Shown here: positions 55,804 through 64,000 of the stretch, one piece after another
Numbering within the stretch: the stretch's first letter is position 1
Layout of the letters: each line of letters begins with the position of its first letter
Assembly (NCBI GenBank): GCA_963832715.1
Contig: CAWHVB010000004.1
Span: 202,307-266,306 of the forward strand
Direction: 5' to 3'
Source of the DNA: DATFVA01 sp963832715
GTDB taxonomy: Bacteria > Bacteroidota > Ignavibacteria > Ignavibacteriales > Ignavibacteriaceae
Length of the DNA: 64,000 nt
Translations under genes and position numbers: made by a program
The notes under the pieces: generated by a model
Told to the model about the DNA's origin: nothing
Databases searched by the model: none
Seen by the model: the letters and a program-made list of their open reading frames with translations, nothing else

Positions 55804-56046
55804 ATGGTTAAAGTTATGAATAAAACAAATTACAGGTATGCTGGTTTTGCATTGCTGGTAGCCGCGGTTATGTTTTTATATCTCGACGGCGGAACAATGA
55901 TGCATCTTGGTTGGATGGTGACTCCAAATAGCCGGATGCATTTTAATGGATGGGGCTTGCTGATTTCAGCTGGTATTACTGCTCTTTTTATATTTATCAC
56001 GTTTCTTTTATTCAGAAAAGGTCTTTTAAGAAACAAACGATTATAA
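55804..56046 (+). CDS. Small two-helix membrane protein
   Basis: The 80 residues comprise two membrane helices (about 10-27 and 47-68) around a loop with TMMHLGWMVTPNSRMHF, and a basic C-terminus. The family is not recognised. The start could also be the ATG at 55816. It lies under island element copy 12 and ahead of the lysine-rich mini-gene. Confidence 0.6.
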   Translation: MVKVMNKTNYRYAGFALLVAAVMFLYLDGGTMMHLGWMVTPNSRMHFNGWGLLISAGITALFIFITFLLFRKGLLRNKRL

Positions 56047-56102
56047 GAAATTAAAAAAACATTTTCATTCCCGAATCAAATCCAATAAAAGGAGAAGACA
56101 AT

Positions 56103-56237
56103 ATGAGTAAAGGTCAGAATTCAAAAAAAAGTTCAAGAAAAGAACCCTTGAAAACGATGAAAGAAAAGAAAGCTGCTAAAAGAGAAAAGAAAAATGAAAA
56201 GAGTAATTCCGGAACTCTGGATAAAAAATTCAATTGA
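56103..56237 (+). CDS. Tiny lysine-rich protein
   Basis: A 44-residue frame has a strong AAAGGAG ribosome site ten bases before the ATG. Almost half the residues are Lys or Arg (KEPLKTMKEKKAAKREKKNE), with no hydrophobic segment. Similar MSK...KKEP...KEKKAAK mini-proteins are recalled from Bacteroidota but are uncharacterised. It is probably cotranscribed with the small membrane protein upstream. RNA or DNA binding is conceivable from charge only. Confidence 0.65.
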   Translation: MSKGQNSKKSSRKEPLKTMKEKKAAKREKKNEKSNSGTLDKKFN

Positions 56238-56393
56238 TTAAATGTTCTTCCCGGCTGATTATTCTCAGTTTTATAATCATATAAAAAAATGCAAATGTAA
56301 TAATTAAAGTCCGGTTTGATTAAGTGACTAACTCAAGTCATTCCGGCTTTACTTATTCTGATTAAATCATATGTAATAAATATAGAGGATGAA

Positions 56394-57323
56394 GTGAATA
56401 TTAAGTTGAGAAATAATGCGGATGTCAAAAGTCTCGCATATATTTTTATTACCACATTACTGCTGATTGTACAATGGCAATGGATAGGGATGAACCCATT
56501 CATTTATGCCTGGTACCTTTTTATGTCAGTTGCCGTGTCTGTTATGACGCACAACCATAATCACCTGCCGATGTGGCATTCTAAGAAACTGAATGTGCTG
56601 ACTGACTGGTGGCTCACTGTTTTTTATGGTTTCCCGGTTTTCGCCTGGATACCTACTCACAATAAAAATCATCACAGGTTTAATAACAGGGAAGGGGATG
56701 ATTCCATTACTTACAGAATCAGCGAAAGGAACAATTTTCTCACTCTGGTTTCGTACCCTACTATCAGCGGATATTATCAGCAAAGGGCTATTGTCAATTA
56801 CCTGAAAGATTTGAAGCTGAATAATAAACCTAAATTCAGGTTATGCATTTCCCAATACGTTATACTTGTTTTATGGATCGGAGCAGCTTTGCTGCTCGAC
56901 TGGCAGAAAGCGCTGCTCTTTGTTATAATACCCCAGCAGGTATCGCTTTTCAGCGTCCTTGTGTTTAACTATGTTCAGCACGTTCACGCGGATGAAGAAT
57001 CCGAATGGAATCATTCCAGAAATTTTACCGGTCTGCTTAATTTCCTTCTTTTTAATAATGGCTACCACACTATCCATCACCATGTTGCAGGACTCCACTG
57101 GAGTAAAGTTCCTGAAGCTCATAAAGAAATTGAACATAATATAACGCCTGTTCTCCTTGAAAGGAGTTTCTGGTGGTTCATCGCAAGAAGCTATTTCTTC
57201 TCTCTTTTTATCCCCCGCTTCAGAACGAACTCAATGAGACTCGCTAGGAAAAGCATGGAAGAAACACGCCTTTTAAAACAGGAACCCGTTGAAAATTCAC
57301 GTGCCGGTGTAAATGCCTCCTGA
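56394..57323 (+). CDS. Membrane fatty acid desaturase
   Basis: The 309-residue protein has four membrane helices and the three histidine boxes of the diiron desaturase family: THNHNH (about 52-57), HNKNHHRF (about 89-96) and NNGYHTIHHH (about 220-229). It would introduce double bonds into membrane lipid acyl chains. The start is GTG after AGAGGATGAA. No electron-donor gene is adjacent. It closes the envelope island, and no island element is found in its own upstream gap. Confidence 0.88.
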   Translation: MNIKLRNNADVKSLAYIFITTLLLIVQWQWIGMNPFIYAWYLFMSVAVSVMTHNHNHLPMWHSKKLNVLTDWWLTVFYGFPVFAWIPTHNKNHHRFNNREGDDSITYRISERNNFLTLVSYPTISGYYQQRAIVNYLKDLKLNNKPKFRLCISQYVILVLWIGAALLLDWQKALLFVIIPQQVSLFSVLVFNYVQHVHADEESEWNHSRNFTGLLNFLLFNNGYHTIHHHVAGLHWSKVPEAHKEIEHNITPVLLERSFWWFIARSYFFSLFIPRFRTNSMRLARKSMEETRLLKQEPVENSRAGVNAS

Positions 57324-57902
57324 CCGCATGCTTCCGTAATTCCCGTCCCGCCGTCGGGAATACCTTGGCCCCAAATTGGCCAAGGCTAATTACTGATCCT
57401 CTATCTCTGTTTTTTACCATGTAAAATCCTTTCAATTATAACTTTACTCTGCTGTTTTTATCCTTTATTCATCGTTTTATGCCTGAACCTTACATGCACA
57501 CACTTTTATAATAACAATCTCCCTGTGCCGGCACCTTGACGTGAAGTCTTTCTTTAATTAATCAACATAAGTGGAAACTTAATTGAGGATTTTGGAAACC
57601 GATGCAGTTTCTATTATATATTTAGTATTGAAAATTTCTGGTGACCTCAGCCAGCCCGTAAGTTTAATTTGAACAAAACATCAATCACAAAGATTAATAA
57701 ACCGGTTCTCGATAAATCAATTGTTAAGAATGAACTATTGCTTTTTATTATAAAATATCTTAAACTTTTGCATTCACTTACTCCCACACCTTAAGGAAGA
57801 AATTCTTCCTGAAAAGTCACAGCTCTTTACAAATTCTTAGGGCGTGGATGCAGTTCTTTTGCCAGGTTCTGTGTTTGCGTTCAATATTCTTCAAGGGTAT
57901 CT
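57324..57902. other. Long spacer with two hairpins and a conserved leader element
   Basis: No gene is seen. Hairpins lie at 57339-57361 (ATTCCCG/CGGGAAT) and 57363-57385 (CCTTGGCC/GGCCAAGG), neither with a T tract. The middle is AT-rich and featureless. The leader element listed at 57785-57850 lies near the end. Confidence 0.6.
57785..57850 (+). promoter_or_regulatory. Paired leader element, copy A, before the TonB-dependent receptor
   Basis: It begins CACACCTTAAG and ends CTTAGGGCGTGGAT; these ends are imperfect inverted repeats (9 of 11). Inside is the perfect palindrome AGGAAGAA/TTCTTCCT with one base between the arms. It ends 52 bases before the start codon. A second copy lies at 60823-60886. 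Confidence 0.7.
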
Positions 57903-60518
57903 ATGAAGATAAAAATTTTCTGTGCTTTGATATTTGTTGCTCTGCAGTCCGGAATGATCCGGGCCCAGAACATTACCGGAAATATTGAGGGAAAGATAGT
58001 TGACTCAATCGATGTTCCGTTAACCGGAGCCGATATTTTAGTGGAAGGTGAAAGCCTCCAGGGAATAAGAGGTGCTTCGACTAATGATAACGGATACTTC
58101 TATATTCCGAATCTTCCGGTTGGAAGTTATAAGTTGTCCGTTAGTATGATTGGATATCAAAAAGTTATTATAGATGAAGTTCATATTTTTTTGGGGTCAA
58201 CAACTTCTTTGGGAATCCTTCATCTGAAATCTCACTCAATTGAAACTGACGAAATAGTCGTTTCCGGAAATAAAGAACTTATAGATCCTTCATCAACAGA
58301 ATACGGTGGAATGCTGCAATCAAATAACTTTAAGAACCTTCCTCTCGACAGAGATTATAAAAGTATTGCTGCATTGCTCCCTATGGCTAATTCAAGTTAT
58401 TTCGGTGACCAGGTTAATTTTGCAGGTGCCACGGGTTTTGAAAACAAATATTTTATTGATGGGATGGATGTATCTGATGGTTTTAATTCGGGCTCAGGTA
58501 CTAATCTTCCCTATAATTTTATTAAAGATATTGAAGTTAAAACCGGCGGTTATGAGGCGGAATATAAAAGTTCTCTTGGCGGAATAGTAAATGTTATTAC
58601 AAACAGCGGTACGAATGAATTGCATGGAACTGCTTTTGGATTTTATACGAGTAACAAGTTTGTCTCAAAACAGCAGCATGCATCACTTGACCAGTCCCGT
58701 GGCATTTTTTCACAATACGATATCGGTTTAGGACTGGGTGGCGCTCTGATCAAAGATGCCCTGTGGTTTAATGTATCATATAACCCGAACTTAGGTGCAC
58801 ATAATGTTGAATTACCTGACTTTGGCACTTATATAGATAGGAATATAAGCCATAAGTTTGCTGGAAAACTTTCGTGGAGGGCTTCAGAAAATATTCAGTT
58901 TAATTTTAATACTAACGGTGACCCTTCTTTTCGTAAAGCAGTAGAAGGCAGTGCATTAAGTTTGAAGAATCCTGATCCGTACTTAACAGATAGAAGATCA
59001 GGCGGGGTAAATTACTCATTAAATGGAATTTTCTCCTCTGAGAAAATTTTAGTAGAATCGATGATAGCGGTAGTATCATCAGAAACAAAAATAGAGCCTT
59101 CAACTGAGGTAGGTAAAAATAATATATTAATTGACTCGCTGGGTACAGTATATGGAGGTCCTGACTACAGGGATAATGAAACTCATCAGGTACGGACCGG
59201 ATTCAGAACTAATCTCACTTACCTTTTTGATAAACATAAGATCAAAACGGGTTTTGAATATGAAGATAATGAACAGGACGATATAGGTGTAGATAATACC
59301 AGTATATCGATAGATCCATCGGGCTACGGGGAATGGATTTTTCACACAAATGGTAGCACCCGGGTAAGAACATATTCACTCTTTATCCAGGATTCCTGGC
59401 GGCTTAATAGCTGGCTTAACATCAATTACGGCATGCGATGGGATGGCCAATACTTGATTGGAACAAATAACAGGATTGATCAGAAAATATCCGGGCCTCT
59501 GCAGCCGCGGATTGGTTTTATTCTTCTGCCTTTTAATGATGCACACGGTAAAATATTTGGTTCCTTCGGCAGATATGTTCAGGAATTAAGTACTACTATA
59601 AATGCATTCTTTTTTAACGGCAATACTTATTCTTCTTACACATTATATCCTAATGATCCGAGGGTCGATAAATCAGGGGGTATAGTATTAAACTACGACA
59701 AGACAAATATTCATCCTGAGGTTAAGGGTCTATCATCTCAGTATTTTGACGAATTTAGTTTAGGCTATCAACAGTCGGTTTTATCTGGTTACAGGATAAC
59801 GGTTCAGGGACTCTTCAGAATCCTTCGCAGGGCAATTGATGATGTTTTAAATGATGACGGACAGACTAATACATTTGGCAATCCTGGTTTTGGTTTACTG
59901 TCAGATTATCCCAGGGCTACCCGCGAATATAAAGCTCTCGCAATAACTATTGATAGAAATATTGGCAAAAACTTCAATTTTATAGCTTCTTATGTTCTCT
60001 CAAGAAATTATGGTAATTATAGCGGACTCTACAATTCCGCTTTTCCAATTGCTAACAGTAACTCGGATTTTCAGGAAAAAAATAATATAAGAGCTTATGG
60101 AACGGGACTTCTTCCTAATGACAGAACCCACGTATTTAAAATTTCAGGTGTGTATTATCTCGACTTTGGATTTTCAGCTGGTATTTCGTTTATAGCAGAA
60201 AGCGGTACTCCATTAAGCGAATACGGTGGTAATGATGGTTTTATATCTCAACGCGGCACCGCGGGAAGAACACCGGCCTTATGGGATCTTAACGCACGTT
60301 TTACTTATGACCTGGTGAATGTGCTGACTGGTTACCACCCGAGGATCATTATGGATTTATTTCATATCGCCAGTAATCAGCTCCCTGTAATTTATAATCA
60401 ATACCATTATCGCACATTTGAAAATGGTATAGGGAGTAACCCAAATCCATATTATGGTCTGGCAACTGAATATCAGCCATCAATGTCGGTTCGTCTGGGA
60501 ATGGAAGTGAGTTTTTGA
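57903..60518 (+). CDS. TonB-dependent outer membrane receptor (Oar-like)
   Basis: The 871-residue protein has a signal peptide (...IRAQ) and a carboxypeptidase-regulatory-like domain (about 25-112; GKIVDSIDVPLTGADILVEG). A plug domain follows (about 120-235; NFAGATGFENKYFIDGMDVS and DIEVKTGGYEAEYKSSLGGI then VNVIT), then a large barrel that ends in Phe (VRLGMEVSF). The layout matches Oar-like receptors; no clear TonB box is seen. The ligand is unknown. The gene is the first downstream of leader copy A. Confidence 0.88.
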   Translation: MKIKIFCALIFVALQSGMIRAQNITGNIEGKIVDSIDVPLTGADILVEGESLQGIRGASTNDNGYFYIPNLPVGSYKLSVSMIGYQKVIIDEVHIFLGSTTSLGILHLKSHSIETDEIVVSGNKELIDPSSTEYGGMLQSNNFKNLPLDRDYKSIAALLPMANSSYFGDQVNFAGATGFENKYFIDGMDVSDGFNSGSGTNLPYNFIKDIEVKTGGYEAEYKSSLGGIVNVITNSGTNELHGTAFGFYTSNKFVSKQQHASLDQSRGIFSQYDIGLGLGGALIKDALWFNVSYNPNLGAHNVELPDFGTYIDRNISHKFAGKLSWRASENIQFNFNTNGDPSFRKAVEGSALSLKNPDPYLTDRRSGGVNYSLNGIFSSEKILVESMIAVVSSETKIEPSTEVGKNNILIDSLGTVYGGPDYRDNETHQVRTGFRTNLTYLFDKHKIKTGFEYEDNEQDDIGVDNTSISIDPSGYGEWIFHTNGSTRVRTYSLFIQDSWRLNSWLNINYGMRWDGQYLIGTNNRIDQKISGPLQPRIGFILLPFNDAHGKIFGSFGRYVQELSTTINAFFFNGNTYSSYTLYPNDPRVDKSGGIVLNYDKTNIHPEVKGLSSQYFDEFSLGYQQSVLSGYRITVQGLFRILRRAIDDVLNDDGQTNTFGNPGFGLLSDYPRATREYKALAITIDRNIGKNFNFIASYVLSRNYGNYSGLYNSAFPIANSNSDFQEKNNIRAYGTGLLPNDRTHVFKISGVYYLDFGFSAGISFIAESGTPLSEYGGNDGFISQRGTAGRTPALWDLNARFTYDLVNVLTGYHPRIIMDLFHIASNQLPVIYNQYHYRTFENGIGSNPNPYYGLATEYQPSMSVRLGMEVSF

Positions 60519-60519
60519 A

Positions 60520-60795
60520 ATGAAGAAATTATTTCAATTCGATGCTGCCCTTATGGTTATACTTATATTTTCTGCGTTCTTCATATCAAATCAACAGATC
60601 GTAGCACAAAATGAAACAACAGCATTCAAAAGGATATCCAGCGAGCAGGGTCTTTCTAATGATGCAGTAACCGATATAATCGAGGATAGAAAAGGCTTTA
60701 TGTGGTTTGCTACAATGGATGGTATGGATCTGTGCGGCAGAATCCTATGTCCGATTAACATCATTACCTTAACTATTGCTTTTTACCAAAAATAA
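60520..60795 (+). pseudogene. Truncated two-component propeller sensor, N-terminal remnant
   Basis: The signal peptide (...QQIVAQ) and the first propeller motif FKRISSEQGLSNDAVTDIIE then DRKGFMWFATMDG are typical of the start of large hybrid sensors with periplasmic beta-propellers. After MDG the sequence loses family resemblance and stops at 91 residues; normal proteins exceed 1000. It starts two bases after the receptor stop. Leader copy B follows directly. It is interpreted as a deletion remnant, though a short exported product remains possible. Confidence 0.75.
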
Positions 60796-60822
60796 TTTGA
60801 AATTCAAATATCCATTTGCATC

Positions 60823-60886
60823 TACACCTTAAGCAGATATTCTTCCTCAAAAACACATCGATTTACTCATTCTTAGGGCGTGGATA
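60823..60886 (+). promoter_or_regulatory. Paired leader element, copy B, before the Ser/Thr kinase
   Basis: It begins ACACCTTAAG and ends TTCTTAGGGCGTGGAT and shares the TATTCTTCCT and TTTAC inner blocks with copy A at the same spacing within one or two bases. It ends about 100 bases before the kinase start. Confidence 0.7.
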
Positions 60887-60986
60887 TATTAATAATTTAT
60901 TTTATAAATATTTCTATTTAATTAAAAAGGACCTTCCTCTCAGTTTCTCTTTTTTTCAGTTGTAGAGTCAATATTGTGAATCTATA

Positions 60987-63932
60987 ATGGTTGGACAAAC
61001 AATTCTGCATTATAAAATTCTTGAAAAGCTCGGCGAAGGCGGAATGGGTGTGGTCTATATTGCTGAAGATTCTAAATTAGAACGAAAGGTTGCAATAAAA
61101 TTTCTGCCTTCTCTGATTTCAACTAATTTAGACGAAAGGGAACAATTTAAAATTGAAGCGAAGGCGGCTGCTGCACTTAACCATCCCAACATTGCCACAA
61201 TCCACTCAATTGAAGAATCCGGTGACGATCTGTTCCTCGTAATGGAATACATAGATGGGATTGAATTGAAAGATAAAATAAAATCCAGTTCCCTTTCACT
61301 GGATGAATCGATTAATATTGCTGTTCAAATTTCTGAAGGACTGAAATCTGCACATAATAAAGGAATAATACATCGTGATATTAAATCTTCAAATATAATG
61401 ATCACTCATGACGGTAAAGTTAAGATAATGGATTTCGGATTGGCAAAAATTAAGGGGGAGACATTTTTAACCAGGATTGGGACAACACTCGGCACTACCT
61501 CTTATATGTCGCCTGAACAGGCAAAAGGAGATGAGGTGGATCAACGGACGGATATATGGTCTTTCGGGATAGTCCTTTTTGAAATGCTTACCGGAGGATT
61601 ACCTTTCCGGAGTGAATATGAGCAGGCTATTATTTATTCTATTATTAATGAGGATCCTGAAAACGTAAAGTTCTTACGCCCTGAGGTAACACCGGAACTT
61701 GAAGCAGTAGTCAAAAAATGTCTGATGAAAAAAGTTGCAGACAGGTATCAGGATGCTGATTCAATAATTCAGGACCTGTCAGGCCTTTTAGCGGGAACTG
61801 TTCCTGCTGCTCTTATTAATACAAAATCTGTAAATATAAAGAGAAGAAATTTATTTGCTGCCGTATTTTTGGTTGTTCTTTGCTTGATTATTACAGGGTA
61901 TTATTTCCTCAGGGGCTCGTTTCAGAATGATTCGGTGCCTGATTTAGATGACAATTCTCTGGCTGTTATGTACTTTGAAAATCAGTCGGGGGAAAAGGAT
62001 ATCGATAAAATTCTGGTAAATATGCTTACTACAAATCTTGCCCGCTATAAAGACCTGAATGTTGTAAGCAGCCAGCATCTTTTTGATATTTTAAAATCTC
62101 TTGGAAAACTGGATGCTGATGCTATTAATATCAGCGATGCTACGGAAATTGCAAACCGTGCAAAGGTAAGGAGGATACTTACAGGCTCTATTATAAAAAT
62201 TGGAACAACTATCCGCATCAACGCCCAGCTCCTTGATGTGGGCAGCGGGAAAATTATTAGTTCATACCAGGAAGACGGATATAAAATCGAAGATATTTTT
62301 TTAATGGTGGATGATCTGACTGAAAAGATTCAGGAAAATTTCAACATGCCTGATCTGGTTGCTGGTTCTCGGCCATTGAAGATTAGAGACGTTACTACAT
62401 CATCAATAGAGGCATATAAGTATTATGAAAAAGGTCTTGAAAAATTATGGAGATGGGAAGTTGATGATGCAGCCGAAAATTTCCGGAAGGCGGTTGATAT
62501 TGATTCTACATTCGCAATAGCATATCTGCAGCTTGCTGTTTCTGAAACCAATAATTCTCTCAATGTTCTCTCGCCTTTTGCTGATATAAATCCGATACGT
62601 GTATTATTGAATCAAGCTGAAAAATATTCATTTAAAGCAAGTGATAAAGAAAAATGGTTGATACATGTTAATAAAATGATTTTTGATCGTAAATTCCATA
62701 CGGCCGATTCATTGGCAGAGGAATTCGTTGGAAATTATCCCGATGACCGTGAAGCCAATCAGCTTTTCGCTTTTACAAGCTGGTTCATTGGAAATAATGC
62801 CGAATGCATTAAATCTGCAGAGAAAGTACTGGAGATCGATCCGACTTTTATTGGTGCATACGGTATGTTAGCTTATTTATATTCTTCTACTGGCGATAAC
62901 AAAAATGCAATATCATCGATTAAAAAAGCAATAGCTCTCCAGCATGCTGATAATGATTATGATACAGCTTTTGAAGTCTATCTCCAGGCTGGTCAGACGG
63001 AAGAAGCATTGCATCTTTGTGAAACAATGGAAAAAATGAAAGGGGTGCCCCCATACTACTACTTAGCTTACATTTATATGCTTGAGGGGAGGGGAGAAAA
63101 AACAAGAGAGGAATATCATAAAGAAATTACAGCAGATCCGCAATCCGAGATATATATAAATGCCGAAATTGCGAGTTCGTTTGCTTATGAATGTAGATAT
63201 TTGAAAGCTGTTTCAGAATATAATAAATGTATTGAACAAGCAAAGATTTCTAAAAAATTCTGGCTTGAAATGGATTCTTATTTTGATCTGGGTAAAATAT
63301 GTTTAGCTCAGGGGAAAGGGAAAGAAGCTTTGGATTCGTTTGTCAAGGCAGAGAAAGTTTCTAAAATGATTTACAAAGGTAAATTTAATCCGGTACCTGT
63401 TATTTCTGCATATTATTGCGGATTAGTGTATGTGAAAGACGCTGATTTTAAAAATGCTGAGCTTACCGGGGAGAAGATTAAATCTTTGATTAAAACAGAT
63501 CATCTTGACTCAGCTTATATGGATTTTTACCATTTGTTATATGGTGAAATATATTTCGCTGAAAATAATCCTCATTCTGCTTTGGTGGCTGTAGCCAAAC
63601 TTTCTCCTTTTACAAGGATGTTTCCCCGCCGCCAGATTCTTACCGCCGAAGTTGAGGCTCTTGAAAACAGGTTCGAAAAAGCTGTGCAAATATTGAAAAA
63701 ATTCCGCAGTATGGTAACTCTTAAGAATAGTTATATGGGTGGAGACAATCTTGATTTTCTAATTGGACGTTCTCATATAAATTACGATATCGCAAAACTG
63801 TATGATAAAAACGGTAAAATAAAAGAGGCAATCGAATATTATCAAAAAGCCCTTGGTGAGTGGAAATATGCTGATCAAAATATTCCTGAACTAATAAGTA
63901 TAAAGCAGCGTCTTCAAATGCCTGGAAGTTAA
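60987..63932 (+). CDS. Membrane Ser/Thr protein kinase with FlgO/TolB-N-like and TPR domains
   Basis: The 981-residue protein has a kinase domain (about 8-270) with P-loop GEGGMGVVY, Lys38, catalytic loop HRDIKSSN (about 129-136), DFG (about 149) and SYMSPEQA. A membrane helix (about 289-308) links it to an extracytoplasmic domain starting SLAVMYFENQSGEKDIDKIL, resembling the FlgO/TolB-N group (about 325-455). Many TPRs follow (about 470-980). This is the PknB-like architecture common in Ignavibacteria, where the TPR part presumably senses or binds envelope partners. Substrates are unknown. Confidence 0.92.
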   Translation: MVGQTILHYKILEKLGEGGMGVVYIAEDSKLERKVAIKFLPSLISTNLDEREQFKIEAKAAAALNHPNIATIHSIEESGDDLFLVMEYIDGIELKDKIKSSSLSLDESINIAVQISEGLKSAHNKGIIHRDIKSSNIMITHDGKVKIMDFGLAKIKGETFLTRIGTTLGTTSYMSPEQAKGDEVDQRTDIWSFGIVLFEMLTGGLPFRSEYEQAIIYSIINEDPENVKFLRPEVTPELEAVVKKCLMKKVADRYQDADSIIQDLSGLLAGTVPAALINTKSVNIKRRNLFAAVFLVVLCLIITGYYFLRGSFQNDSVPDLDDNSLAVMYFENQSGEKDIDKILVNMLTTNLARYKDLNVVSSQHLFDILKSLGKLDADAINISDATEIANRAKVRRILTGSIIKIGTTIRINAQLLDVGSGKIISSYQEDGYKIEDIFLMVDDLTEKIQENFNMPDLVAGSRPLKIRDVTTSSIEAYKYYEKGLEKLWRWEVDDAAENFRKAVDIDSTFAIAYLQLAVSETNNSLNVLSPFADINPIRVLLNQAEKYSFKASDKEKWLIHVNKMIFDRKFHTADSLAEEFVGNYPDDREANQLFAFTSWFIGNNAECIKSAEKVLEIDPTFIGAYGMLAYLYSSTGDNKNAISSIKKAIALQHADNDYDTAFEVYLQAGQTEEALHLCETMEKMKGVPPYYYLAYIYMLEGRGEKTREEYHKEITADPQSEIYINAEIASSFAYECRYLKAVSEYNKCIEQAKISKKFWLEMDSYFDLGKICLAQGKGKEALDSFVKAEKVSKMIYKGKFNPVPVISAYYCGLVYVKDADFKNAELTGEKIKSLIKTDHLDSAYMDFYHLLYGEIYFAENNPHSALVAVAKLSPFTRMFPRRQILTAEVEALENRFEKAVQILKKFRSMVTLKNSYMGGDNLDFLIGRSHINYDIAKLYDKNGKIKEAIEYYQKALGEWKYADQNIPELISIKQRLQMPGS

Positions 63933-63946
63933 TTCTTAAGATAATT

Positions 63947-64000
63947 ATGTCAAAAAATATCGATAAATATGAACTGGAGAACACCCGTTTAAAAATCGAG
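63947..64000 (+). CDS. Start of an unidentified gene, cut by the window edge
   Basis: An ATG 14 bases after the kinase stop opens 18 codons (MSKNIDKYELENTRLKIE) that run to the window end. Too little is present to name it. Spacing suggests cotranscription with the kinase. Confidence 0.4.
   Translation, partial: MSKNIDKYELENTRLKIE

Noticed and set aside
57339..57385. Tandem hairpins as a terminator of the desaturase gene
   Set aside because: The stems are good but neither is followed by a T tract in either direction; kept only as structural notes in the spacer.
1..64000. tRNA, rRNA, riboswitch or insertion-sequence genes
   Set aside because: I looked through the longer spacers for cloverleaf arms, transposase motifs and terminal inverted repeats with target duplications and found none I could support.

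Overview
The window most likely comes from the Bacteroidota/Ignavibacteria group (Ignavibacteriales-like). The evidence is repeated C-terminal type IX secretion sorting domains with a YPNPFN-type motif, a PorQ-like outer membrane protein, many small lipoproteins and OmpA proteins, and an AT-leaning sequence in which Shine-Dalgarno sites and TTG starts are common. This placement is inferred from gene content only; no rRNA or tRNA gene was found.

Layout. 1-4.4 kb (minus strand): the 5' end of a PiT phosphate transporter with its DUF47 partner, two decayed sorting-domain tails, a broken TIGR03790-like gene and a secreted YCF48/BNR-repeat protein. 4.9-11.6 kb: glycyl-tRNA synthetase, two exported proteins, PorQ, a zinc-ribbon membrane protein and HtpX. 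11.7-22.4 kb: a tightly packed run with bamD, a hotdog thioesterase, a VCBS-repeat protein, an MXAN_6640-like metalloprotease and cytochrome c maturation genes ccmA-B-C-D-E-F. CcmE is the CxxxY variant and no ccmG or ccmH follows. 22.5-27 kb: an S46 dipeptidyl-peptidase, an orphan response regulator, a palindrome-rich 620-base spacer with a 29-bp-period array, and a LamG protein with a sorting domain. 27.1-35.8 kb (minus): a cyclic beta-1,2-glucan synthase of about 2900 residues, interrupted by one frameshift.

36-57 kb is the most interesting part. It holds two near-paralogous NarL-type response regulators with an unusual Asp at the switch position, a soluble PAS/HisKA_2 kinase, and many envelope genes: DUF4398 and OmpA lipoproteins, a DUF4382 lipoprotein, a stomatin, MscS, an MlaE-F-D-type lipid ABC system, AI-2E, LysE and MarC membrane proteins, a TSP3-OmpA protein, a CsbD-like protein and several tiny membrane or basic proteins. 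Twelve transcription units here are preceded by one element with rigid geometry: a TAR-NYCC box, then TTTTTCATCC, eight free bases and GATTG, always in the gene direction. This looks like a local regulon for envelope or osmotic stress, possibly controlled by the two-component proteins encoded beside it.

57.3-64 kb: a spacer, a TonB-dependent receptor, a truncated propeller-sensor remnant, and a Ser/Thr kinase with TPRs. The receptor and the kinase are each preceded by a copy of a second, unrelated element of about 65 bases. The window ends inside the next gene.
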